DNA of 64,000 nt from Casuarius casuarius (lineage: Eukaryota; Chordata; Aves; Casuariiformes; Casuariidae), in NCBI GenBank assembly GCA_003342895.1, contig PTFA01000411.1, forward strand, positions 248,001 through 312,000, written 5' to 3'. The translations under genes and the position numbers were made by a program. The notes beneath the pieces are model-generated. The model was not told the DNA's origin and ran no database searches. It worked only from the letters and a program-made list of their open reading frames with translations. How positions within the stretch are numbered: position 1 is the first letter of the stretch; the number at the start of each line of letters is the position of its first letter. Below are positions 1-11,900 of this stretch, piece after piece.

Positions 1-992
1 CAGCAAGAAATCAAGGATGAAGGTTGTATGCCCTTAGTAGACTGTGGAAGTCTTTGAGGACAAAAGGCTTGCTTGAGTAATATTGAAAGACACTGTAGGG
101 CACATGGCAAAATTTCAGCTGTATGGCTAGTTGAGAGGCATCCCTGGAGCCTCCACTCCAAATTTTGAGGCCAGGTGTTGTTTCAGAGAAACTTCAAAAG
201 AGAGCCCAGGAATGAACTAATTTCCAGGCAGTATTGACTATCAGTGAACCAGGACTCAGGTGTCAATGTTGGAGTTAAGTCATTTGACATTAGAGACATG
301 CTCAGTGGTTTTCATTGACAAAGGAGGTATGAAGACCAGTATATGAGTACAATGACATAAACATTGTAACCACACTGTAAGATAAGCCAGCACCTTTTTT
401 GGCCCAGGTCTGACACTTTCTCAGAAGCAGAAAAATCAAGGAATGGAAATCCTGGTCTCACTGAACCAATGTCGAAACTCCTACTACATTGTGCAATTCA
501 CATATCAGTCTATTCACACCATATTAAAGGAATTATTTTTTTCTGCGCTACTTGTACCGTTATATTGCAGCCATCACTACGCAATCTCTAGTGCCTGACT
601 TGAGTATGAACACATTAATTCCAAAACTGTTTTTCGGAGCAATGAACTGAAAACAAAATAGTCAGGAGTTTTTTAGAGGCAGACAGTGGAAACAGAACTT
701 TTGTCTTGTGGCCTCCAGGACAAAAGAAGTCAAAATTCCATGTCATACTTGGAAAATATAATATTCAGGGTAAGGCAAGTATTGTTTGACTTTATCCATC
801 AACAGTTCAGTGATGACATCCAAAGTTTGTCAAAGTTTGCACTACAGTCAGTGGAAAGATGCAGGTGCTTTTATAGGAAAATTCAACTTGTCCACAGATA
901 AGCATCAAAAATTTGTGGCATGAATCAACATTTGGAGATACCTGTTTCTCTTCTTTGAGTACAGCAGGAACCCAAACAGGTAGCTTAGACCA
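1..992. other. Unique-looking DNA upstream of the LTR, no gene seen
   Basis: No frame on either strand has more than about 70 codons outside the LTR overlap, and no known domain is visible. The stretch 447-490 resembles an old sauropsid short-repeat motif and is listed separately. The rest shows no recognisable repeat or regulatory structure. It is the left flank of the retroviral LTR insertion and is otherwise unremarkable. Confidence 0.55.
447..490 (+). repeat. Fragment of an old palindromic short element (MITE-like)
   Basis: The string AATCCTGGTCTCACTGAA, followed shortly by CAATGTCGAAACTCC, resembles the 'aatcctggccccattgaagtcaatggc...' motif that recurs in bird, crocodilian and turtle DNA. 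The assignment comes from memory of the motif, not from a search. Only about 45 bp is recognisable, so it is a decayed fragment. Chance similarity is possible. Confidence 0.35.
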
Positions 993-998
993 GTCACC
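993..998. repeat. Left target-site duplication of the LTR (GTCACC)
   Basis: GTCACC stands directly before the TG that opens the LTR and recurs directly after the CA that closes it at 1745-1750. The six bases match perfectly. Six-base duplications are usual for alpha- and betaretrovirus-like (class II) elements, whereas gammaretroviruses usually make four. Confidence 0.85.
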
Positions 999-1037
999 TG
1001 TAGAGGACCGGACTAAATATGGTTTTGTCTCAACATT

Positions 1038-1080
1038 GCTGCTGCTGCTGCAAAGCCGCTGCTGCAAAGCTGCCGCTGCC
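1038..1080 (+). repeat. Short GCT/CCGCTG-rich repeat in LTR U3
   Basis: Four GCT triplets at 1038-1049 are followed by two close copies of a GC(C/T)GCTGC-type block separated by CAAAG. The pattern lies wholly inside the LTR near its 5' end. It looks like small-scale tandem duplication within U3, which is common in retroviral enhancer regions. No binding factor can be assigned from the sequence. Confidence 0.6.
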
Positions 1081-1352
1081 AAGGCGCGTCGGGCAATGCT
1101 GCGCTGACGCCCCCGGGAGCCATCTGCGAAGTAAACAACCTCGTGCACCTGCACGGGGTAAAAAGGGCGCGAAAAGGGCAGAAGGTCGTCTCTAGGGCAT
1201 GAACTGCATGTACTCATTTGCCATCTGCGCATGAGCAGGAGACTCCCAGATGCCCCAGCCTGTTTCTGGAAGGTTCTGAGAGAGCGGACTGCGCATGGCA
1301 GTTAATCTGCATGGGAAGCGAGGAAGCACCTCCCAGAGGTGGGGCAAGAACC

Positions 1353-1360
1353 TATAAAAA
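1353..1360 (+). promoter_or_regulatory. LTR TATA box
   Basis: TATAAAAA sits in a GC-rich context about 355 bp into the LTR and about 265 bp before its poly(A) signal, the expected relation for U3/R. Initiation is expected 25-30 bp downstream, around 1380-1388. Upstream, TGCGCATG occurs twice (near 1224 and 1290), a possible repeated factor site. Whether the promoter is active in the host is unknown. Confidence 0.75.
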
Positions 1361-1514
1361 CTGCAGACGGTGTGAAAGTGGGGGGGCTTGCTTGCGACGA
1401 CTGAAGAACTTGAGCAGAGTCAGCAGAGCCAGACGGGAACTCCACCCTCTGCGCCCCGTCCCCCCCGCCGTCGAGACTCCCAGAAGAAGCGGACCAACGG
1501 GACGCCGCTGGATC

Positions 1515-1520
1515 CACGTG
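1515..1520 (+). promoter_or_regulatory. Canonical E-box CACGTG in the LTR
   Basis: A perfect palindromic CACGTG lies in the inferred R region, downstream of the TATA box. Such sites bind bHLH factors of the MYC/USF type in general. A hexamer is expected by chance every few kilobases, so function is only a possibility. Confidence 0.4.
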
Positions 1521-1619
1521 TGGTGATATCTTTCTCTCTCTCTCTTTTCCCCTTTTCCTCTCTTTTTCCCTAAACGTGTGACGCAGGACGTGTCTAGTTA
1601 GTTGATTCCATTTTGCCTT

Positions 1620-1625
1620 AATAAA
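1620..1625 (+). terminator. LTR polyadenylation signal AATAAA
   Basis: AATAAA occurs about 120 bp before the LTR 3' end and is followed within 20-35 bp by a GT-rich stretch (TTGGCTGGTGTCGTTT), the usual downstream element. This places the R/U5 border near 1640. It is the expected 3' processing signal for transcripts of this LTR. Confidence 0.75.
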
Positions 1626-1744
1626 TCTTAAAACTGGTTGGCTGGTGTCGTTTCACCTTAATTCAGTCCAAGGGCATCACGAACTTGGTCGCTGGCCCCA
1701 AGGGGAGGGAGGTCGTCCTGAACGACTCCTTTCGGGCCGCAACA

Positions 1745-1750
1745 GTCACC
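1745..1750. repeat. Right target-site duplication of the LTR (GTCACC)
   Basis: This is the perfect partner of the copy at 993-998. It fixes the 3' boundary of the LTR at 1744, where the element ends in CA. Confidence 0.85.
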
Positions 1751-3280
1751 TCAGTTGCAAAGAGCTAAAGTTAGGTGAGATGAATGCAATTCAGAGAAAT
1801 AGCAATATAGTCCTATAGGTTTTGTTTGCAATAGGTCTTCAAACTATGCAGTCCTGGTTGATATTTGAATGGGTGACCTCTATAGATAAAAGGAATTGCA
1901 GCAACAGAATTAATATTAAAAACACTCTTTCTGAATCACCACTGAACCACCACACCAATGTGCTATATGTTAGATACTCTGCTTAAGATGAACCATAAAA
2001 CCTAGCCAATGATCCTTTGTAGTCGATAAAAATCCTGTCACCTTTTCACAAAAGAAGTAGTAAAGTTGGCCTCAATGTCTTGGTTTTATTCTAACTGAAT
2101 AATTGCATACTACATGCTAACTTTCTTCTGCACTGGAGAAGATACTGCTTGTATAACATTGCTGTGCTTTGCTTATGGGTTGCTACTCTTCAAGGTCAGG
2201 CTCCTTCTTCACAGCATATGTCCTGCAGGAAAATCTGTGATTCAAGGGAAGACAGGAAACTGCAAACTCAGCAAGGGGAGGTTCTTTGCAATGCTCCACT
2301 ATGGGAAGAAGTACTGAGTGGTTCCTTGGGAAACCATCTCCCTAAGCCACTGTTCTCTGGGGTCTATATCACAGAAGACTTGATTAATCACCTTTGCAGG
2401 GTCTTTATTGCCTTCCCAGCTCCTGCAAAAGCAAAGCTGCTGTTGGATACATTCCCACAGCAGACCCCAGTGAGATCTGCATCAATTAGTCATGCTTTTA
2501 GGAGTATTAACTCCAGCATGAACTTTGAAATTATAGAAATCTGTTGTGCCAGTGGGAAATAAAAGGCCAGCCTTCTCCAACATAATGTCTGTTTATCTCC
2601 TCCATCAAAATCCTATTGCCTCTTGGCTGCTTCAGACAGGAAGGGGGGTATCTGGGAAGCAAGAGGAATATCATGAAGACAATGAAGTACAGGCTTTTTA
2701 CTTGCACTTGTCTTCTTTCCTCCCCCTGAATAGGTTAATGGTGAGGAGTGGATTTTGCAAGGTTTGTTCCAGGATCCGTGGCTGAAAGGAACTCTCCCAA
2801 AATGTCACTCAACAGTCATTACTGTCTGCATTCCTCCTCATCTGAAATGACATAAAATTAATACAGACTTTAGACATCTCCAAAATGTGTTCATCCAATA
2901 TTTAAGCTTTCAAAGTGATTATAAGGTTGGACAGGGCTGTTCTTTGGCTTCTGGCTCTAGAAACCTGAAACACTGCCATATAATTTGAGAAAGAAAATCA
3001 CATATTCTGATATATAAACCCCAGGCACATATCTGTCTTTGAATAATATATCAAGGATCTCAGAATAAAACCTCTTAATAATTTAATCACCAAACCTGCA
3101 TCTTTCATTGTGGATATCTGCCAAAAAGAGATAAGGACAAGATGGAAGCTCAGATACACCTTTGCAGCCACTGATGTTAAAGCCATCTACGCTGATGTAA
3201 GACATGGCTAGTGAGATTCCTATCTCAGCTCTGGACTGGTGGCAGTTTAACAAAGAGAAATTTGGTTATCATGAAAAAAA
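1751..3280. other. Non-coding DNA, nothing recognised
   Basis: The longest frame here is about 137 codons at 2149-2562 (plus). It overlaps another frame, has no recognisable domain, and shows no splice-site or codon pattern that would mark an exon. No repeat family or tract stands out. Confidence 0.55.
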
Positions 3281-3425
3281 GCAGCATGGACCAGTGAGCA
3301 GATCACTGACCTGGGAATCAGAAAATCTGGGCTTTATTCCCAATCCTGCCACTGGCCTACTGTATAACCTTCACCAGTTCATATTGTCCTCTTTTGCCCT
3401 TACACAGTTAGTCTATTTAGATGGT
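3281..3425 (+). repeat. CORE-SINE / MIR-like tRNA-derived SINE
   Basis: The tRNA-like head is readable: an A-box-like region around CAGTGAGCAGATCACTGACC, then GGGAATCAGAAAATCTGGGC, then a B-box derivative TTATTCCCAATCCTGCC. It is followed by the CORE-type continuation CACTGGCCTACTGTATAACCTT. This order matches the amniote MIR pattern (acctgggttcgaatcccagctctgccactggcctgctgtgtgacctt). The copy is diverged but clearer than a typical mammalian MIR, which fits a slowly evolving sauropsid genome. It is probably incomplete at the 3' end. Confidence 0.75.
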
Positions 3426-6400
3426 GGAACAGAATCCAATAGAGCACTTTTGTGCCTATGGGCACAGCCTGCTCCCTCAGCTGATTGGACTTTGCCTAAA
3501 GTAAAATGCATATGCAGTCCTGGAAAAAGGGACCAGGCAATTGTACTGATAATTGAAGTATAGTATCATGCTCTATCTACAGCTCCATTTCCTGTTCTGG
3601 ATCCATGAGTTTTACATTATTGGCTACATGTTGACTCAGCTTCAACTGAGAAGCAAACAAAAAAAGAGTATCTCCCATTCTGCCCCCCCTACTAGCCCCA
3701 AGATGTCCACTTTATGCACAATTACCTCACTGCGAGGTTATTACACAAATGTGTGTAGCTGCAATACTACCAGCCACTTGGTAATTTCAGAAAGCAGTAC
3801 TTCAGCCATCTGCTCCTAAATACATGAGTTAGACACCTAAGTAAAGAAGCAGTTTCAAGCTTTGCAACTCAGTTTGCAACATGTAAACATAGCAACATGT
3901 AAAGCATGTTATGTTTCTTAATAAAAGCCCTGTCTTAGACATCTGATTTAATGTACTTTCTCTTTGGTATTTCCTATTGGCTCATGGAGAGGAATTATCA
4001 AATATGCTGGCTTTGGTATTCCCTCCTGTTATCCTTCATCACCATAATTCTGTTGTAGGCACTGGCTGTAAAAAGGTCAAGTTGCTTGTGTGGTACTTCC
4101 CCACCAACAGTTATAGCAGAACCATTAAGGCAGCAGAGGAGTGGATCATGATGCAAAATAATGCAGCTAGAGGGAGAAACATCTTACAATGGCTTCACTG
4201 CCAAATCAGCCGTATCTTATGATTAAACTCTAAGTCATATCAGATAATGTGAGCTTTTGGAAACATCAGAACCAAGAAGTCAGAAGAGGCAAGGGAAACA
4301 GATGGCCCATGTACCTTCATAAAAAGGAAGAACTTCTTCCTATAAAGAAGTCTGGTGTTTTGCTGTATGCAAGTCACTGACTATTGCAAATATATACATA
4401 CATACATACATATATGCATATATAAAAAATTCTTATCAGTCAGAATCTCATTTGTTTTAAACTCAGGAAACCAAGTTCAAAAAAGAGCATGTTCACCACT
4501 GAAGTTAAATGTTTCCTTTCAAATTGAAACATTCAGCTAACTTTGGAATGGAAGTAGAAGTACGAAACAAAACACTTCATTTTGAATCAAATTGACTTAG
4601 CATTCTTTGAATGGTTTTTGCTGCTTTTTGCATCTGAAGCTGCTAAAACAGACAACTTAGCAAAATATTTTAGTGTTGACCAAACTTCATCTTTTTCAGA
4701 AAAAACGGATCCAATTAACAGATATTGACTAGTCTTATTAGGGTTGCATATAACTAGCAAGGTCTGTCCTCAGGTACCTGAGAATAATGGATTCCCATTG
4801 CTCAGTTGTATAGCTGGAATTTGTGGCTGACATGGACATAGCAAAAATTATTTGTCAACTTTCACTCAACAGGCACACAGGCCCCTCAGATCTTTATATC
4901 TTCAGACATTATTAACTTGCTTCTCATAGGATGTAGAGTAGTAACCCACCCTTTTCCAAAATAAGCCTTCTTTCCTAAGAGGCCACTACATCTTGTCATG
5001 TTCCGTGTTCAAAAGAAAGGCTAAAGAGGCAGCTACTCCTTGAAACCATGCTGTTCCAGCATAGAGAACATCAACTCTTCAGTTGCTGGTGCTGTTTACT
5101 AGTATTCTCCAGGTGTCTCCCACCCAACTCAGCAAGGCCTGAAGAGAGCACTGCAGCAAGGTCTGCTAGCAAAACAGAAAACAATAAATAAATGCTCAGT
5201 GTGAATGATCCCAAAAGATGTAAGGAGCTACAGGAGTTTTGCTAACAGTAGCATCATCTACTTTTCCCATATCAAAAGCTTGTTATAGTAACCTGTTTGG
5301 TTCATTTTTCTGTATTTATTAAAAATCAGTGTTGATAGGTAGGTTTTGGAAAGGGAAAAACTGAACAGTTTGTGTCATAAAGGCTGAAGCCCTCCAAGCA
5401 GTGCCTCCATTGCAACAAATTTTCCACTGCTGGATCTGCTGAGGGATGCCCCTTTCATTTGTACTTGAATAAATCTATCCAGAATTGACATGAAAAGAAC
5501 AAATAATAGTTGATGCAGAGCAAATGCATTAGACAAACTCTCTCTCCCAACTACACACATAAGTACCCCTGGAGACCGGGGGGATTAATCTACAGATGGT
5601 AAATTGCCTGACATGTATGTAAGCTAACAAGGGTTTTCAGCCTTCAATTATTGTACAAAATAATTTTCTATTTAACGCAAGATTTCTGCCCCTGAACTTT
5701 CCTTTATATTATTGTTTGTTAGAGGGCTACTGTCAGCTTCAGGGCTAAAGTACTTCTGAGACTGAAAAGTGCCATTTACAGTTGCTGGTTTAAAGAGAGA
5801 AGATAAAATTAGAATCTTAGATGGCTTCACTTGTTCAGGTGAAGTCACAAATCAGCCCTAGGGGCAGATACTCTGGAACAAAATCGACCAACAGAAAATA
5901 TTACTGAGCTGCTCTTCGATCATAAGTTCACTGCAGTCAGTACTGTAAACAGCAAGCACACAGATGGCAAAGCATCAGTGTCAGCTGCAAACATTGCCTG
6001 TAAGCTATTGGAAACATTCATTTTTTCATTATTCCTTTTTCTCTGGTGCTCTGCTGCTGTAAAACTGACCCAGGTCTGCAGGACATAAACCAAATTCACA
6101 GGGGAAGACTTGGGAATTTTTAGTCTCTAACCACAGAGCGGATAAGGACTTGCTGCATCCCAAAATCAAGGTCAAGACAGGGTATTATTTCCATTTTTAT
6201 CTTGTAAAAAGCCTAGCCCTTTAGAAAAGGCAGATTGGACAAACTCCTCATAAGACACAATTGCAATGAACCATTGGACAGTGAGTTCCCGAGGCATTGG
6301 AGGCAGATAAATACAGGAACCTCAAAGGAGAAAAGGGGGCCTTGAGAAACCAGTCCTGCTAAGACAGCTGTTGTAAATGTGAACCACGATATTTTATAAC

Positions 6401-8898
6401 TGTTAGGAGTTGGTTCTGTTCTTCACATTGAGGGGAGATGTCTTGTCGCTGTGTATGTTCCTTCACAAGGAAAGAGGACAAATACTTCCTATTTATTCTC
6501 AATTTGAAGTCACTTTGACCTTGAAATGGTCAAAGCACCCTTCAAAAGCCGAACTAGTCACTCACTCTCAGCAATGCTCTTCCATTTCATCCTACGTGAA
6601 AAAAAGAGCACAGACTGCTTGTCCTGAAGCTTTGCAAAACAAACAGTGCTGGCACCACAGCACCATTTATTTGATTAACTAAAGAATTTCATAGCACGAC
6701 AGACAACCAGTAACAGGTCATAATCTTCCTCAGTATAGCAAGTGTGAATAATGTCGGCCAAACATTTATGAATCCAGTCAAAATTAGCCTAGAGACAGTA
6801 GTCTATTATCTGCTTGCCAGCACCTCTACTCTTTGAACAAGAAATAAGTTGCTGTGGTAATGGTACCATATTTTTTGCCATTTTTGCTTAATCTGTCTTC
6901 TCCACAAATGAATAGGTTGACTGTTCAACATAAAACAAGGAGTTAGCAGCAGGTGTTGCTAAATACACAGTGCAGGCTGACAGCCAAGCTGCCTCTGTGG
7001 ATGGGGGAGGGCACCTTAGCTCAAGCAGCAGGGAAAAAGCGCATCTAGGGACCAAACGAAATAACTGACCAAGGAGAGAGCAGTTTCAAAGGAGAGGTGG
7101 ACACCCGTGAAAGGCACTTTCATACCGTCATGTGAGCTGCTTAGAGAAGAACAAGTGGCTCATCAGGATACTTTCCGCACAGCTTTTTTGTTTGGCGATA
7201 GGTAGAAATGGTCATGGAGGGATGGTACCCATAGCCAAGGTTATAATCCTGTATTTGACTGCCATTTATTAGATTGGAACAATCAGCCATTGAACTATCA
7301 GTATGCAGTTGGCCTAAACGCAAAAAATAAGTAAAAGCATATGGTGAAGTGAGAGCTCTGCTATGGCAGGAGAGAGCTCTGCCTCTGTTAAAGTAGACAA
7401 GAACAAGATAAATTTTGATGCAACCCTACGTAGTCTTTACTGCTGTCACCTCTTGTCATTCTTGTCTAGCACCTTCTTCTTGTCAAGCATCTTTCTGAAG
7501 AGTCTATATTTAGAGTATGTTCCCTCCTTTTAAAGGTAGAATTTTTCTCTACTGAGGTGTTTTCAGGAATGCAGGGATGGAGATGGAGCAAAGGGAGATC
7601 CCAGCCTTACCATTATTGAAAGGAATCTACTATTTTTGGCTCAGTTTCTTGTTTCACTTAGCTTATTCTTCTCAACAATGCAGTCATAAGTGAAACAGGT
7701 GTGTACATAGCACAGCGCGTTGCACTTCTGAGACCAAAATGAACAGCAGAAGAGGAGTTATCTCAGTCAGGAGATGCTTTGTTGCTGGGGGCAGAGGGGA
7801 AAAGTTTCAGTATCTAGATATTACGCGGGGATTTTTGCAAGATGCTCTTCCACAAACTACAACTTTGCTCCTCCTTTACTGCAGTGTGCTAGTAACAAAG
7901 CCAACTGCTTTCAGCAACAGTGAAACTTATGCTGATGCAAACTTTTCAGATCCACTCATTAATCTAGCATCTGGAAGCCTGTTAATCAGAGCTACAAGGT
8001 TACTTTAACACTCCCGGTGGCTTACACTCCTCCGCAAAACTTGCCAGTTTGTGAAACAATTAGTTACTGACTGTGTTACACAGAGAAAGAAGCTGAAATT
8101 TGTCACTGATTGCACTCTCAGCAGTCATTCAGTTATAAAGCAATGCATCTGGAAATCACTTGTCTGCAGTGCAACACAATGGAGTTACTAAGTCACCTAT
8201 TACATCTTCCTTCAGTTCCATCTCATGCTTAATTTTGTAGGTTATTGAACAGGCCATTCGAGACAACCTTAGCACTAATTTTGGAAATCTTAATAGTCTT
8301 CATCTTGAATGCTAGCAAGCTCACTTTCAGCCTGAGAATGCATTGAGATCACTTATAATCTCCTGAGAATGGACAAAAAACAGGCATTTATGTTCATTCT
8401 TCTAAAACTGCCTTTAGTATCAGCCTTTGTTTTCATTAGCTACAAGGCTAAGCAGTCCCAAAAAGGCTGACTAAAGGTTGTTTCTGCATCCTACTCTAGT
8501 GTGATATATAAGACTGTTGAAAGAACAATGAAAAAAATGTAGACTGATTTTTCTGGAGCCAAACTGAAATTATGATTTGTGGGCTAATCTAAACAAGATA
8601 GAGAAGTCAAATGTACTTTAAGAGAAATTTTCCCTTAGGACATTCCGCAGCCCCACTGGGGTTGTTTAACGTAAAAGAGAATTTTTCTCTTGACTTCAGA
8701 GACATTGACTCATGTCTGGATTTCATGGATGCTTTCAGACATCTTGCTGCCTTAGGATATGAATGGGCTTGGAAACCACCAGCATTTCTTCTGACTTTAC
8801 ATCTGAATATTTACAGCAATGGGGAAATTTCATTCCTAAATCTAATGAGTTACTACCACAAGAATGGGTTATCCTGAAAAAACCCTAGCACTGCCAGG
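3426..8898. other. Non-coding DNA with small tracts only
   Basis: No frame exceeds about 90 codons and none shows a known domain. The only structured items seen are a TA/CA microsatellite at 4391-4423 and the poly(A) run that closes the stretch. The text around 3815-3840 carries GTTAGACACCTAAGTA, akin to the AGGTGCCTAA-type old repeats noted elsewhere, but it is too short to call. Confidence 0.55.
4391..4423. repeat. TA/CA microsatellite
   Basis: An imperfect alternating purine-pyrimidine tract built on TATA and TACA units. It is short and likely length-polymorphic. Confidence 0.8.
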
Positions 8899-8919
8899 AA
8901 AAAAAAAAAAAAAAAAAAA
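8899..8919 (+). repeat. Poly(A) run of 21
   Basis: Twenty-one uninterrupted adenines are followed by GGAAAGAAAAG. This could be the tail of a retroposed sequence, but the DNA upstream is not recognisable as a LINE, SINE or processed transcript, and no target-site duplication was found. Confidence 0.7.
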
Positions 8920-11900
8920 GGAAAGAAAAGCATGACCATGAAACCCACTCTTTTAAAACATCCCTAATCCAAAAAAAATTATTTTAGTCTCAATCCAGAG
9001 CCATTCCTAAAGTAAAGTAACTATTTCATGAGATAAATGCTCTTCAGTGCACACTTTCCCCAAAGCAACTGTCTCTAGATCTTGCATCAAGACTTCTTAT
9101 CTTTTGGCAATTCAAGCACTTTGAGCAAGGAACAATATTCAGAAAACAGCTTTGAATAATTTCAGGCACATTCTTCGGTGTCATCACTCCACACCACTCA
9201 CACTGCACTCTCCTTCCTCTGGCTGCTTGTGTCTGGTCCTTAGAGCAAATCCTTTTCCATAAGGCAAGGGAAAACAAAGGAAGGAAAAGCAAAGGAAGGC
9301 AAGGCGAGGGAAAGGAAAGGCCATGGAATATTTTTATTGTCTCTAAAAAGCAGAAATAAGAGCTGAAGTGAATGTCTTTTCATAAAAATGTAAGAATTTC
9401 CAATTTAAATGCAAAAATGCATTTATTAGATGGGGCAAATGCTGCCTTTAGCACTTTTTAAGTTGAGAAAAAAAGTTTTCTCATCAGAAATAATGAAAAC
9501 TACTTGTCTCCTTGTGAATATTGTATCTAAATGTTACGCTTTTCTTGGTTGTTGGTCAGCTTTTGAAGAATGTACCAGAATAAAAAATATATATATGCTT
9601 CATAGTTTAGATTTTCTCTCAAAATCACCCCTAACTGTGGACTTGAGCTGGCAATGAAGTACAGAGTAGGCATCCCAGACAAAACGGAGAAAACAAGGCA
9701 CATCTTGGAACCCTCTGCACAGACCAAATACAGTTTTTACCAATACAGAATAAAACCGAGGGAAAACACTCTGTAAATGATTTTGGATTCTTGTATGTTA
9801 ACATTCAGCCATGTATATTTGACTTTGACATGATCAGTAAATATTATTTAGCTATTTATCTTACTCTTTTAGAAAATGAATTATGGTCATTTTCCCAGCT
9901 AAGAAGGATCATTTCTAAACTACCAGTACTTGATCTTCCAGGGGACAAATCAGTTACTGTCCATTAACTGCACCAAATATGAGATAAATGTTCAGAGATA
10001 AATTGTTACTAAAAGGCCTCACATTGCTAGACAGAAAAAGTGGAATCATCTCATCTACCTTCAGACACTTATAGGGCACACATTTACATGTGAGCCAGTC
10101 ACCTTAAATCACTTTGTAGTCACTGGGGAGAAATAGACCCAGGTAAACTGAGATTCATCTGACTGCTTTTAGCACAAAATGAATCACACTCTACAAGTTC
10201 CAGTTACTCTGCAGTGGGTATAAAGGAAGCCAAGACAACTAGCTTAGATCTACGAGTCTGCATCTGGTCAAAGGAACCCCAGTCAAATTGTCTAGTGAAA
10301 TCAACAGATAGAACAGATAGAAATTGTTCCCAAATCTGTACTGAACTTAATGAAGAATGGTAGTATTTCTACAGTTGTATAAGGAGTGTATAGGGGGAGT
10401 ACTACATTTATACGATCAAAAATTACTGGAAGGTTATTGTTTTTTTATTAAAATCTAGAGGACAGTAATCCATTTTGCAGTCACCAGTCCCTCCCTCCAT
10501 TTGCTTCATATACATTTGTGACCCAAACTCACTTAATGTAATCCCAGGCACAGTCTTTCCTGTGTATTTCATCCCCCTGTGGTGCTGTTCTTCTTTTGTT
10601 ATAATCTATTATGGACAAGTGGTGGTTACAGAGATCTTCACAGCTAACCAGAAACGTAAACAGACTGGAGTGGGCCCTGGGAAAATAGTCTTGCTTATAA
10701 CTAACGACAGAGCAGAGCTGCTGTCCTGCCTCTCTGACAGTTTTGATGATTGGGCAATTTAGTTCTTTATCTGAACACATGTTAAAGACAACAGGTTTGC
10801 CAAGCCCCATACAAGACATAGGAAACAAAGTACATAGAAGGGAAATATCTCCGCCACTTCTGATGTCTTCTTGTCAGGCAGTTTAACTGAGAATTAGTAT
10901 GTCACTTAGATGAAGCCCACGTGCCGTTTGGTGGCAAAATCACCTCATCTAAACTGGTGCTGAATCACACAGAAATTGCATGAACTTCCTTCGGCTCCAC
11001 ACCCTTCCTCTAGCTACTCAATGCAGACTGTGGAGTAAGGTAGTGGATGCAGTTCCCCCAGCCTCCATGCACTTACGTGTCTGGCTTTTGTCTGACTTGT
11101 GTGTCCTGTACTTTCTTGTTTACAATCCCATCCTGCTCTACCTCTACAGAAGTGTAATCAAAAGTCATTTTTTCTACATGTACGCCATGCATCCAAAACA
11201 CACAGCCAATTCCATGCACCATATCCACTTTTCCCACAGACTTTTGGTGAAAAAAACACCACCTGGCCGAGGGCTATTGCACTGAGTGAGTTCTATTTTG
11301 CAGAATTGTGTTTGACACAATTTTTATATAGATTCTAAGCCATTTCTTTAAGTCTGCTGAGCCATTAAAGTCTTGGTCTTTTGGTTTTAGTACTTTGCAG
11401 TCATAACAGATGTTTAGAAAATTGTGTTCATAGGTTTGAATCCATTGCATCTGCTTCTTCTGATACATGCTGCTTTTCTAGCTCATTGCACTCTCTTTAA
11501 ATTAAAAGAAAACCCAAGAAGTCTTATCTCATGCTTTATATTAATCAGAAAAAAGGGAACTGATGCTTGCATGCTCTTACAGGAGCTTGTTTGTAAACCT
11601 GAACAAGATTCAGAATTAAAAAGTTTCTCAGGTTCTTTGAATGATCATCATTCATCCCTATGCCAGCTGACTAAAAACAACCTAAATAAGGAGAAAACAT
11701 GTTAACAAATGATTTATGCCATCCCATGATGATTGTTATAAGAAGCAAGGCAGCCAAGCTGGTAGCAACACAGTAAAACAACGGTTGCTTGGCTTCGTCT
11801 GTGACTTTGAACTCTGGGCTTCATTTTTCCCACTACAGAAAGAAGAGCGGGAGAACTGTTCTTACTCCTTTTGTAAAGCAGTCTGATAATAACGATTTAT

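Larger units (their letters stand above)
999..1744 (+). mobile_element. Solo LTR of an endogenous retrovirus, class II-like
   Basis: This 746-bp element begins TGTAGAGG, ends CCGCAACA, and is flanked by the perfect 6-bp direct repeat GTCACC, so both boundaries are fixed by sequence. Inside, in plus orientation, are a TATA box at 1353-1360 and an AATAAA signal at 1620-1625. This gives an inferred U3 of about 999-1383, R of about 1383-1640 and U5 of about 1640-1744. It is much richer in GC and CpG than its surroundings, with many intact CpGs, a short GCT run near 1038-1050 and a CT-rich tract at about 1530-1570. No second LTR, primer-binding site followed by gag/pol, or internal retroviral sequence lies on either side, so it is a solo LTR left by LTR-LTR recombination. 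Intact CpGs and a perfect duplication suggest a fairly recent insertion. The class II call rests only on the duplication length and general form. The exact family is not identified. Confidence 0.88.

Noticed and set aside
1..998. Internal proviral sequence or a second LTR next to the LTR at 999-1744
   Set aside because: The perfect target-site duplication on both sides excludes flanking internal sequence, and no second copy of the LTR was seen in the window.
2149..2562. 137-codon plus frame
   Set aside because: It overlaps a second frame and has no known domain. It is consistent with a chance open frame.
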